Shown piece after piece: positions 1-7,713 of a stretch of 8,162 bases of DNA (position 1 is its first letter; every line of letters begins with the position of its first letter). The notes beneath the pieces are model-generated. The model had not been told where the DNA came from, made no database searches, and saw only the letters and a program-made list of their open reading frames with translations. This DNA comes from Rubrivivax sp. GTDB lineage: Bacteria > Pseudomonadota > Gammaproteobacteria > Burkholderiales > Burkholderiaceae_C. A program made the translations under genes and the position numbers. The stretch covers positions 1-8,162 of the forward strand of contig JADJYX010000036.1 in the NCBI GenBank assembly GCA_016719535.1. Reading direction: 5' to 3'.

Positions 1-259
1 CGAGCAGGATGCGCCCCGACGGGATCGCCGCGATGCCCTCGGGCAGCAGGCCGAGCATCGCGCGCGCCACGGTCGATTTGCCCGAGCCCGACTCACCCAC
101 CAGCGCCACCGACTCGCCTTCGCGTACCACGATCGACGTGTCCTGCACCGCCACCACATTGCCGCCGCGCGAGCTGTAGGTCACGGTTAGCGCATCGGTC
201 TGCAGCAGGGGTGCCACGCCGCCGCTGTCGGCGCCCGGAGGCGGATTCGCTGTCTGCAT
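1..259 (-). CDS. ABC transporter ATP-binding protein, DppD/OppD type (N-terminal part, runs off left edge)
   Basis: This is the cytoplasmic ATPase subunit that would power the peptide-class importer encoded upstream. About 86 N-terminal residues are visible. The Walker A motif GESGSGKST falls at residues 55-63, preceded by the usual first beta strands of the fold (LLQTDALTVTY, then VVAVQDTSIVVREGE). The segment after Walker A (VARAMLGLLPEGIAAIPSGRILL) is typical of DppD/OppD-like subunits. Signature motif, Walker B and the C-terminal oligopeptide-binding extension lie outside the window. The ATG at 259 was chosen because it is in frame with Walker A, starts 5 bases after the DppC stop codon, and has a GAGG ribosome-binding site (268-271) 8 bases upstream. 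A DppF-like second ATPase probably follows beyond the edge, but this is inference. No frame break is seen in the visible part. Confidence 0.9.
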   Translation of the reverse strand, partial: MQTANPPPGADSGGVAPLLQTDALTVTYSSRGGNVVAVQDTSIVVREGESVALVGESGSGKSTVARAMLGLLPEGIAAIPSGRILL

Positions 260-264
260 CGGCC

Positions 265-1098
265 TTACCTCGTGTTGCGCGGGTTGAGCACCGAGCCGAC
301 CGCGTCTTCGAACAGATTGAAGGCCAGCACCGTGACGAAGATTGCCGTGCCGGGAAAGAACGACATCCACCAGGCGTTGAACAGGAAGCGCTGCCCGGTG
401 TTGAGCATGCGGCCCCAGCTCACCAGCTCGGCGCTGCTCAGGCCCAGGAAGGCCAACGAAGCCTCGAGGAGAATCGCCTGACCGACGATCAGCGTGCCCA
501 CCGCGAGCACCGGCGCCACTGCGTTGGGGATGACTTCGCCGGCCAGCACGCGCCATTCGCTCACGCCCAGGCAGCGCACCGCATCGACGAACTCGAGCTG
601 CTTGACCCGCATCACCTCGCCGCGCATCACGCGCGCCACCTGCGGCCAGGCGAGCAGCCCCACCACCGCGATGATCTGCGCCAGGCCGGTGCCGGTCATC
701 GCGACGATGACCGCGGCCAGGATGAAGCTGGGGATCACCTGGAAGAACTCGGCGATGCGCATCACCATCGTATCGAACCAGCCGCCGTAGAAGCCGGCGG
801 CCGCGCCGATGAGGATGCCGATCACCGTGGCCATCAGCGCTGCGAAGAAGCCCACGGTGAGCGAGATGCGGGTGCCGTACAGCACGCCGGCCAGCACGCT
901 GCGCCCGAGATCGTCAGTGCCCAGCAGATGCTCGCCGGAAGGCGGCAGCATCGCATCGTTGCTGAGCTTGTACGGATCGATCTGCGGGATCAGGCCGACG
1001 CCCAGCGCGATCACCAGCAGCAGCGCGATGAACACGCCCGCGGCCAGGCCGCTGCGGCGCTGCGCCAGGCCGCGCAGGAACTTACGCGCTCCTTGCAT
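265..1098 (-). CDS. ABC transporter permease, DppC/OppC type
   Basis: This is the second inner-membrane permease of the importer, 277 residues and intact. An N-terminal membrane segment (LAAGVFIALLLVIALGVGLIP) is followed by the OppC-type motif LLGTDDLGRSVLAGVLYGTR. The BPD_transp_1 core follows, with about five further hydrophobic segments. The cytoplasmic EAA loop that docks on the ATPase reads roughly EFVDAVRCLGVSEWRV...IPNAVAPV. The C-terminus FEDAVGSVLNPR matches the family ending. The ATG at 1098 is preferred over an in-frame ATG at 1131 because it has a GGAG site (1104-1107) 5 bases upstream and removes a non-conserved 11-residue extension. It overlaps the end of the DppB gene by 17 bases, suggesting translational coupling. 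The family members transport di- and oligopeptides, but also nickel, opines, glutathione and some aminopolycarboxylates, so the family alone does not give the substrate. Confidence 0.93.
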   Translation of the reverse strand: MQGARKFLRGLAQRRSGLAAGVFIALLLVIALGVGLIPQIDPYKLSNDAMLPPSGEHLLGTDDLGRSVLAGVLYGTRISLTVGFFAALMATVIGILIGAAAGFYGGWFDTMVMRIAEFFQVIPSFILAAVIVAMTGTGLAQIIAVVGLLAWPQVARVMRGEVMRVKQLEFVDAVRCLGVSEWRVLAGEVIPNAVAPVLAVGTLIVGQAILLEASLAFLGLSSAELVSWGRMLNTGQRFLFNAWWMSFFPGTAIFVTVLAFNLFEDAVGSVLNPRNTR

Positions 1099-2057
1099 GG
1101 CTGCTCCGCACGCGGGGATCGAGGTAGGCATACAGCAGATCGGTCAGCATGTTGATGATCACCACCGATACCGCCGCCACCAGAAAGATTCCTTGCAACA
1201 CCGGATAGTCGCGATTGGTGATCGATGTGATGAACAGGCTGCCGATGCCGGGCCAGGCGAACACCGTCTCCACCAGGATGGCGCCGGTCAGCGAATGGCC
1301 GAAGTTGTAGCCGATCACGGTCACCACCGGGATCAGCGCATTGGGCAGCACATGGCGCCACAGGATGGTACGGCGCGACAGGCCCTTGGCCTTGGCGGTG
1401 AGCACATAGTCGTGATGCAGCGCCTCGGCCACGCTGGCGCGCGCCACGCGCGACACGATGGCGATGTAGAAGATCATCACGCTGAAGGCGGGCAAGGCCA
1501 GGTGCCGGGTCACGTTGAGCACCGCATCCAGGCCGTGCAGCTCCTCGCGCATGCTGCGCATGCCCTGCGCGGGAAACCAGCCCAGATGGATCGCGAACAC
1601 GATGATCAGCATCTGGCCCAGCCAGAAGATCGGCACCGAATAGCCGAACAGCGAGATCGCGGAGCGCGCTGTCCTGCACGCTGCCGGCGCGCGGCGCGGC
1701 CGCCACGCCGAGCATCACCCCGAACACCGCGGCGAAGAACAGCGCGGGCACCATCAGCAGCATGGCCGGCCCGAGCCGGCCGAGGATCAGATCGAGCACC
1801 GGCATCCGGTTGGCGAACGAGAAGCCGAGATTGCCTTGCACGAGATTGAGCAGATACAGGCCCAATTGCGTCGCCAGCGGCTGGTCCAGGCCGAAATCGG
1901 CGCGCACCTGCTCGGCGTAGCCGGGCGGCACCGGAAAGTCGCCGAGCAGCGCATGCAACGGATCGCCCGGCACCATGTGGATGACGAGGAAGTTCAGCAC
2001 GAGGATCAGCAGCACGATGATCGCGCCCCAGATCAGCCGAGAGACGATGTAGCGCAT
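1082..2057 (-). CDS. ABC transporter permease, DppB/OppB type (frame broken near 1658-1664)
   Basis: This is the first inner-membrane permease, about 325 residues when the frame is restored. It opens with the classic DppB N-terminus (MRYIVSRLIWGAIIVLLILV, then HMVPGDP), a periplasmic loop with DFGLDQPLATQ and QGNLGFSF, and the membrane core. The EAA loop is DYVLTAKAKGLSRRTILW...LPNALIPVV and the protein ends LYAYLDPRVRSSHARSA. The frame changes between DSALR and ISLFGYSVPIFWLGQ. The bases there fit a 2-nt deletion, or a 1-nt insertion, around 1658-1664. Without correction the upstream frame continues in nonsense sequence. The start at 2057 overlaps the PrpD stop in a TGATG arrangement, so translation of the two genes is probably coupled. 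No nonsense substitution is seen apart from the shift. Either a recent mutation or a sequence error is possible. Confidence 0.88.
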
Positions 2058-3473
2058 CAGCCGGGCTCGCTTGCCTCGGTCTGTCCGGTGACCCGCTGCG
2101 CGCCCGAGCAGCGACGTGAACTTCGAGAAATCGTCGAGCCGATCGAGCTGCCACGCCATCTCGACGATGCGCTGCGCGGTCTGCGCACCGACCGCGCCCG
2201 CGAGCAGGCCGCTCGCCTTCTCGGCCAGCTCGGCATCGCTCACCGGCGCCTCGGGCGCGCCTTTCGCGAACGGCACGTCGCGCAGACGGCGGCTGCCATC
2301 GGTGAATACCACTTCCAGCGACGGATAGTCGTTGGCGCTCAGCACGCGGTCGGCGCGGATCTCGGTGATCGCCATCAGCCGTCGGATCTCGGGGTCGGCG
2401 GTGCGCAGCGGCTCGAATTGATCGAGCGTGGCGCGGCCGCTGTCGGCGGTCACCGCCAGGCAATACGGCATGCTGAACTGCGCCTCCAGCAGATTGCGGA
2501 TGTCGGTGCGCGAGAACTGCCGCTGCGTCTGCTCGTTGCCGTGCACGATCATGGCGGTGATCGATGCCGCCCGCCCGGCGCGGAACCGACGATCTCCAGC
2601 GCCGCATCGATGCACGAATGAATCGTGCGGCAGCAGGCGTGGGCTTGATGCCCGAGCGCAGGATGAAAGCCTCGCCCAGCCCGGCACCGCGCGCTCGGGC
2701 GTAGCCACGCCGGGCGCATACGTCGGATAGAAGCCGCCCCAGGCCGCGTCGAGAATCTGCCGCGGACCGGTGAGCCCCGCGCGAGCCAGCAGCGCCGCGC
2801 TCACGCCGGTCTCGGCGGCCTTGCCCGGGTGGAAGCGTTTGACCAGCGCACCGTCGGCGAGGAAGGCCCAGGTGCCGCCGGTGAAGGTGCCGGCGATTCC
2901 CAGCGCATGCGCAAACTCGCGGCACGGCGCGCGCAGCAGCTTGGCCGAGGCCGCCGCTGCGCCATAGCTGCCGCAAGTGCCGGTCGAATGCCAACCGCGC
3001 TCGTTGTGCGGCCGGTAGCCGCCGCTGCCTTCGAGCACACGCCCGGCCACATCGTATCCGGCCGCGATCGCCAGCAGCGCCTCGCGACCGCTGATGTGAT
3101 GGCGCTGCGCCAGCGCGCACACCGCCGGGATCACCACCGCGCCCGAATGGCCGCAGCCGCCGAAGTCGTCGAGCTCCAGCGCATGGGCCGCCGTGCCGTT
3201 GATCAGCGCCGCCGCGGCCGGCGCGAGCGTTCCTTCGCGGCCCCACAGCAGCGCATCGCCGTCGCCCGAACCGCCGGCGCGCATGGCCGCCGTCACCGTG
3301 TCGACCACCTCGGTGCGGCCGCCGGCCGCGCCGGCGGCCACGGTATCGAGCAGGAAACGCTTGCCCGCGTGGACCACCTCGGCGGGCAGGTCCTCGAAGC
3401 GCGCGCCGGCCCAGTAGTGCGCCAGGCGCTCGCTCAGGCTCGCCGCTACTTCATCCACACGCTGCCCCACCAT
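2057..3473 (-). CDS. MmgE/PrpD family protein (2-methylcitrate dehydratase-like; four frame breaks)
   Basis: This is a cytoplasmic enzyme of the MmgE/PrpD family, about 472 residues after frame repair, close to the usual 450-500. Family landmarks in order: INGTAAHALELDDF and GHSGAVVIPA near residues 85-115, GWHSTGTCGSYGAAAASA near 160, KRFHPGKAAETG near 215, and after repair KPYACCRTIHSCIDAALEIV near 280. Members include 2-methylcitrate dehydratase, cis-aconitate decarboxylase and iminodisuccinate epimerase, so the reaction here cannot be read from the family. No prpB/prpC neighbours are present, which argues against the propionate pathway. Three 1-nt deletions (about 2680-2684, 2640-2641, 2570-2576) cancel out, and a 1-nt insertion in a C run at 2103-2105 hides the true TGA at 2059-2057. 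The gene sits between the binding-protein and permease genes and overlaps the former. Start could instead be GTG at 3458, which has a better-placed GGGG. Confidence 0.87.
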
Positions 3474-5057
3474 TGCTGATTGGCCGCCTGCCACAAGCCT
3501 TGCAGGCGTGCATTGGCCACCGCGAACTGCGGCTGCTGATGCAGGTTGAGCACCGGCAGGTCGCGCGCGAGGATCTCCTGGATCCGGTCGTAGTGCTTCT
3601 TGCGCGCCTCCTGCGTATGCGCGTCGCGACCCTCGTCGAACAGCTTGTCGATCTCCGGATTCGAGTATTGCGACACGTTGTTGAAGGTCACGCCCCGCTT
3701 GATCGACTCGGACACATAGGTGCGCGCGATGCCCAGCGCCGGATCGCCGAGCGTGGTGTAGGTCTGCAGCGTGGCCTCGAAGTCGTAGTCGCTGTAGACG
3801 CGCTTGAGGATCACCGGCCGCTCGGCGCCCTCGAGCACCACTTTCACGCCGACCGCCTGCCAGAAGCGCTGCAGCGCCTGCGCAGCCGGCAGCCACTCGG
3901 GCTTGGCCGTCTCGAACAGCAGGCGCATCGTGAAGCGCGTGCCGTCGGGGCCGGGGCGCACGCCCGCGGCGTCGAGCAGCTGGCGCGCCTTGGCCGGATC
4001 GTACGGATACATCTTCTGGTAGTTGACCGCCTTGTTGTGCGCCCACAGCCGCGTATCGAACGCGCTGAGCGGCACGCCGCCCAGGCCGTGGTAGACGCGG
4101 TCGTGGATGAACTGCCGGTCGACCGCGATCAGCAGCGCCTGCCGCACCTCGCGCTTGCTCAGCGCTTCATGCGGTGTTCAGGATGATGATGTCGCTGCCC
4201 GGATAGCTGACCTCCTCCGCCATGAACTGCGGGCTCTTCTGCAGCATCGGCACCGAATTCAGCGGCACATAGTCGGGGACGATGTAGTCGACCTCGCCGG
4301 CACGCAGGGCCAGGATGCGGGCCGACGAATCGGGCATGATCTTGATCATCACCCGGTCCAGGTACGGCTCGTTCTTGCGCCAGTAGTTGGTGTTGCGCGC
4401 CAGCGCGATATGGCTGCCGCGCACCCACTCGACGATCTTGAACGGCCCGTTGCCCACCGGCGCGGTGAGGATCGCGGGGTTCTTCAGGATGTCGGTGCCG
4501 CGCAGCACATGCGCCGGCATGATCGCCGCGTTCTGCTCGCAGGCGAGCGAGAACAGGAACGGGCCGAACGGGCGCTTGAGCTGGATCACCACGGTCTTGG
4601 GCGACGGCGTGTCGATGCGCTCGATGAACTTGCCGGCGGTGTTGAAGCGCGGGCCGTACTTGCTGCTCACCTCCTCCAGCGTGAACTTCACGTCTTCCGA
4701 GGTCACCGGCTTGCCGTCGTGCCAGGAGGCGTCTTCCAGCTCGAAGCGGTAGGTCAGGCCGTCGGCCGAGATGTTCCAGCTCTTGGCCAGGCTGGGGATG
4801 ATCTCGAAGCCCTTCTTGAAGCGCACCAGCGCGTCGTACATCAGGCAGCCGGCGGCCACGTCGGGCACCGAGTTGGTCGTGTTCGGGCTCAGGCTCAACG
4901 GATCGGTGCCCAGCACCATCACCGCGGTGCCGCCGCGCTTGGGCGTCTGCGCTTGCGCCGACGGCAGCAGCAATGCCGCCGCCAGGCCGGCGGCCATGAT
5001 CACGCTGCCCGACAGGCTGCGCCAGCGCAGCGCGGCGCCTGGACTGAAAATGCTCAT
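3446..5057 (-). CDS. ABC transporter substrate-binding protein, dipeptide/oligopeptide class (SBP_bac_5; frame broken near 4166-4172)
   Basis: This is the periplasmic binding protein that captures the solute for the importer, about 537 residues when repaired. Residues 1-36 form a signal peptide (WRSLSGSVIMAAGLAAALLL then PSAQA) with likely cleavage before QTPKRGG. No lipobox cysteine is seen. Family motifs follow: YDALVRFK, PSLAKSWNISADGLTYRFEL, WHDGKPVTSEDVKFTLE, GNGPFKIVEW and VRQALLIAVDRQ. The C-terminus has the usual late motif LPVLNLHQQPQFAVANARLQ. At 4167-4169 an in-frame TGA ends the first part after IIILNTA, and the protein resumes one frame over as HEALSKREVRQAL. A 2-nt deletion or 1-nt insertion explains this. 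The ATG at 5057 has a strong AAGGAGA site (5065-5071) 8 bases upstream and lies 34 bases after the MAL-like gene. Ligand identity is not evident from sequence. Confidence 0.92.
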
Positions 5058-5091
5058 GCGTCGTTCTCCTTGGTAGTCGGATGAGAAAGCG

Positions 5092-6338
5092 TCATGCCGA
5101 AGCCGCCGCGGTGTGGCGCGTCAACGCCAGCGTGCGCAGCATTTCGTTGGTGAGGATCATCAGACCCTCGTCGGCACCGATGCCCGGCTTCGACATCAGG
5201 AAGTCGGGCCCGGTGGCCATTGCGATCTGCGCGGTGATACGAGCGGAGATGTCGGTCTCGTTCGCGGTGCCGCCCAGGCAGCAGCCCATGCCGCGCTCCT
5301 TGCAGTACAGCACGGCCTCGATGCTGTTGTTGATGCCGCCCAGATCGGGCGTCTTGATCTGCACATAGTCGCAAGGCTTGGCATCGGCGAAGACGCGGAT
5401 GTCCTCCAGCGTATTGCACCATTCGTCGGCGATCAGTCCGATGCGCGTGCCGCGCGCCTGCAACGCAGCCTTCAGGCGGCCGAGCAGCTCGATCTGTCCG
5501 GCACGGTCATCGGCGATCACCGGCGTCTCGATCAGCAGCTCGAACGGCGCCACCGCCTCGGCGAGCTGCTGCATGTAGCGCGCCAGCCGGTCCATGTCGT
5601 TGCCGAACAGATCGCCGAGCGTGCCGTAGACATCCAGATGGATGCGCGGCTTGTAGTCGGGCGCGCCGACCTCGCGGATGCGCTGCGCGATCGAGCGCGC
5701 GTACTGCGTCAGGCCACTGCCTTCGGGCCCGAGATCCTGCGCCTGCGTGAACGAGGCATGCGGCAGCAGCGCGGCGCGCTTCATGATGACGCGATCGAGC
5801 TGCAGCGAATCGCCGCGATGGCACGACGCGAGAATGCCGACCGGCGCGGAGACGATGCGCGAGCCGTACTCGCGTGCGATCACCTGCGCCATCGGCTGCC
5901 GGCACGCCAGCGCGGTGGCGCTCAGCAGCGCCTGGGTCAGGCCGTAGCGCAGCGCGGTATGCAGCCGCTTGCCGCCGAAGGCCATGCGATCGATCTCCTG
6001 CGCATTGGCACGGAACGCATCGACGTTGCGGCCGACCAGCCACGAACGGATCTCCGACTCAGCAGCGGCAGACGCTGCGCCGGCACGAACAGCGGATCGC
6101 GGCCGGCCAGACCGGAGAAGATCACGTCGGCGCATTCGCCGATCGCGAGGCTGCCGTCTTCGAGCAGCAGCATCACCGAAACGATGGCGCCCGGCTGCAC
6201 GATCGCGGTATAGCCCGGCGTCAACGGCTCGCCTTCGACGAAGGAGCCGCTGGCCTTGCGGCCGGCCTTGACCGCTTTCAGGTCCTTGTTGAAGTAGCCG
6301 GATCGGCCTTCGGCATAGACGACGTCCTGGATCTTCAT
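5092..6338 (-). CDS. Methylaspartate ammonia-lyase-like enzyme, enolase superfamily (frame broken near 6060)
   Basis: This is a homologue of methylaspartate ammonia-lyase (MAL), which deaminates 3-methylaspartate to mesaconate with Mg2+. It is 415 residues after repair, against 413 for the Clostridium tetanomorphum enzyme as I remember it. The catalytic set is present: metal ligands D236 (IHLDVYGT), E271 (LLIETP) and D305 (IADEWCNT), base K329 (VQIKTPDLGG) and H194 (LLPHASF). These correspond to D238, E273, D307, K331 and H194 of that enzyme. Substrate-pocket positions differ: Q73 is Ile, C361 is Ala, L384 is Met, and no Gln stands at Q172. A 1-nt deletion at about 6060 separates RLPLL from ESEIRSWLVGR. 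Restoring one base gives a gapless alignment across the site. Start ATG 6338 matches the family N-terminus; its ribosome site (CGAGAAA) is weak. It is the first gene of the operon. No glutamate mutase is in view. Confidence 0.92.
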
Positions 6339-6545
6339 GGGATTTCTCGTGAAAATGGAGCTGCACAACGGCGAACGCGGCCGGTCGCGGAGACGCCGGT
6401 GCCGCCGGGCGACATGACGAGGCGTCATATTAGCTGCAACGCGCGCAACTGCGGCGTGGCCTGCCGGGCCGCCTGCCCGATCTCGCCGGCAGGGCGCATA
6501 GGAATTTCAAACGGTCTGGTCTGTGAAAAGCCTGGAAAGCCCGAC
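6339..6545. other. Upstream region of the operon, no gene seen
   Basis: About 200 bases lie between the first operon gene and the tail of the transposon remnant. Open frames here lack any recognisable protein or ribosome-binding site. The segment 6495-6540 is notably richer in A/T than its surroundings. On the minus strand it contains TTCACA (5 of 6 bases of a -35 box) but no convincing -10 at the right distance. A TAATAT hexamer and a short palindrome lie nearer the gene and are listed separately. No rho-independent terminator is visible. Confidence 0.5.
6414..6432 (-). promoter_or_regulatory. Candidate -10 hexamer with adjacent palindromic operator
   Basis: On the minus strand the hexamer TAATAT (6432-6427) matches a sigma-70 -10 box in 5 of 6 positions. 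It overlaps by two bases a perfect inverted repeat, ATGACG-CCT-CGTCAT (6428-6414), with 6-bp arms and a 3-base centre. The position, about 76 bases upstream of the MAL-like start codon, suits a repressor operator at the operon promoter. No good -35 box is found 16-18 bases upstream, so either an activator is needed or this is chance. The regulator gene is not in the window. Confidence 0.3.
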
Positions 6546-7694
6546 TCAGCCCTGGGTGGGCAGCCGATGCCTGCCTGGATGGCTTGAACCGGCGCCTGGG
6601 CCGTTGCCTTGTCTGGATTCGGCCCGCCCTGACGGCTCGCCTCGCGCTCGTTGGGCCTTGATCTCGGGGTTGACCCTGTGTTTTCCGCCATCCAGTCCGC
6701 ACGCGGGCGCAGCGCCACCGGCCACTGGCGCCAGGCTGCGCAGCCCTTGTGATGTGTACGGTGTCCGGGACGGTCGACGCGGCTCAGGCGGCTTCAGTCT
6801 TGCCGCGCCTCGCGCGCTCGGCCTCTGGGCGGCGGCTGCGGATCCAGTCCCAGGTGGGTCAGGATCTTCTCGATCACCGGTCGCTCCAGGATGGCCGCGA
6901 TGATCTTGAGCTCCCGGCGCCGCAGTTGGGGCAGTGCTGCATGTCGATGTCGAACACGCGCTTGAGTAGCCGCGCCCAAGCAATTCGGTGCGGTCGGTCC
7001 GGCCGGTCCGGGTTAGTCTCGGTCTGGACCACGCATTCGCTGGCGGCAACGGCTGCGGTGGCCCGTTCCTCCACCTCGGCCCCTGCGGCACCACCAGGGA
7101 CCGCAGCTTGGCGTTGGGCGCCAGCACGCCGTGGAACCTGATGAGATGCAGACGCGGCCGGGGAACCAGCGCCGCAAGCCGCTGCATGAACTCCAGCGGG
7201 CTCAAGACCAGATGCGTCGTGCCGTCGCGCCACGGTGTCTTCAGCTTCAGCTCGACCTGCCCGGCGGCATTGACCCGCACCCGTTCGTCGGAAAGCGCCG
7301 GCCGGGTGATGTAGCGGCACAGCTGCTCCAGCCGCTTGCGGTCATGGGCTTCGACCCGCACCGCGGCGTGCAGGCTGAATCCGTCGATGTCGGCGCACAG
7401 CGGCTGGCGGGCCGAGTCCTCGCGCGGCATCGCGCCTCTCAGGGTCAGCACCTTCTGCCCGGCGCGCGGCCCGAAGGCGATTCGGTAGGTGATGGCCGCG
7501 GCCTGCAGCGGCCGCAGCGTGCGCGCCTCCTCGCCGTCGGCATCCGGCTCGGCCAGCCAGGTCTGGCCCATGTCTTCGACCAGCACGCCCCGGCGCGTGA
7601 GCATCTTCATCAGCCGGGCGATGACGGTCTGCAGCAGCGCGTGCAGCTCGTCGTCGGTGGGCGGTGAGCGTCTGGGCATCCCATCTTGAACCGG
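6546..7694 (-). mobile_element. Remnant of an IS91-like (Y2 transposase) element
   Basis: The block contains the C-terminal part of a Y2_Tnp transposase gene on the minus strand and roughly 250 bases of downstream non-coding sequence (6546-6793). The upstream end is cut at about 7685-7694, where similarity to the transposase family stops and sequence leading into an IS66 element begins. Limits are approximate, because I could not identify the terminal hairpin or insertion tetranucleotide of the family with certainty. In the downstream part the only structure I see is the 10-bp perfect palindrome CTGGCGCCAG at 6725-6734. The HUH endonuclease region is missing, so the copy cannot move by itself. 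Confidence 0.6.
6794..7694 (-). pseudogene. IS91-like transposase, C-terminal fragment with two frameshifts
   Basis: This is the C-terminal part of a Y2_Tnp-family transposase. Read from the right, it shows SPPTDDELHALLQTVIARLM, ITYRIAFGPRAGQKVLTLRG, GFSLHAAVRVEAHDRKRLEQ, the tyrosine segment LCRYITRPALS, and the conserved TPWRDGTTHLVLSPLEFMQR and LVPRPRLHLIRFHGVLAPNA. After a 1-nt deletion in a G run (about 7079-7083) it continues in another frame with IAWARLLKRVFDIDMQHCPN. After a second one (about 6915-6917) it resumes in a third frame as ELKIIAAILERPVIEKILTH, ending AREARQD before a stop at 6794. The zinc-finger and HUH regions expected upstream are absent. The ATG at 7679 is internal to the family alignment rather than a true start. 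Confidence 0.82.
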
Positions 7695-7713
7695 GTCAGT
7701 AGCCCGGCCAGTC

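Noticed and set aside
211..1155. Long plus-strand open frame rich in Arg, His, Ala and Gln
   Set aside because: It is antisense to the intact DppC permease gene. Its composition is typical of a shadow frame in GC-rich DNA, and it has no family motif.
809..1849. Plus-strand open frame of about 346 codons
   Set aside because: Antisense to the two permease genes, low-complexity composition, no ribosome-binding site or motif.
2057..3473. Assignment of the MmgE/PrpD gene as prpD of the methylcitrate cycle
   Set aside because: There are no prpB, prpC or acnD neighbours, and the gene is locked into a transporter operon. The family is too diverse to name the substrate.
1011..4046. A continuous 3-kb minus-strand reading frame spanning parts of SBP, PrpD and DppB genes
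   Set aside because: It exists because the PrpD indels cancel and an extra base at about 2104 removes the stop. Before 3473 and after about 1660 it is out of frame with the real proteins.
4107..6213. Two long plus-strand frames opposite the SBP and MAL-like genes
   Set aside because: Antisense shadows. The minus strand shows clear family motifs over the same span.
6425..6718. Minus-strand open frame of about 97 codons upstream of the operon
   Set aside because: No recognisable protein and no ribosome-binding site. It straddles the transposon tail and the operon leader.
6721..6740. CTGGCGCCAG palindrome as a transcription terminator
   Set aside because: Only 5-bp arms with no loop and no following T run on either strand.
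7691..7707. CCGGG/CCCGG short hairpin as the IS66 or IS91 terminus
   Set aside because: Five-base arms are common by chance at this GC content, and the sequence matches neither family's known ends.
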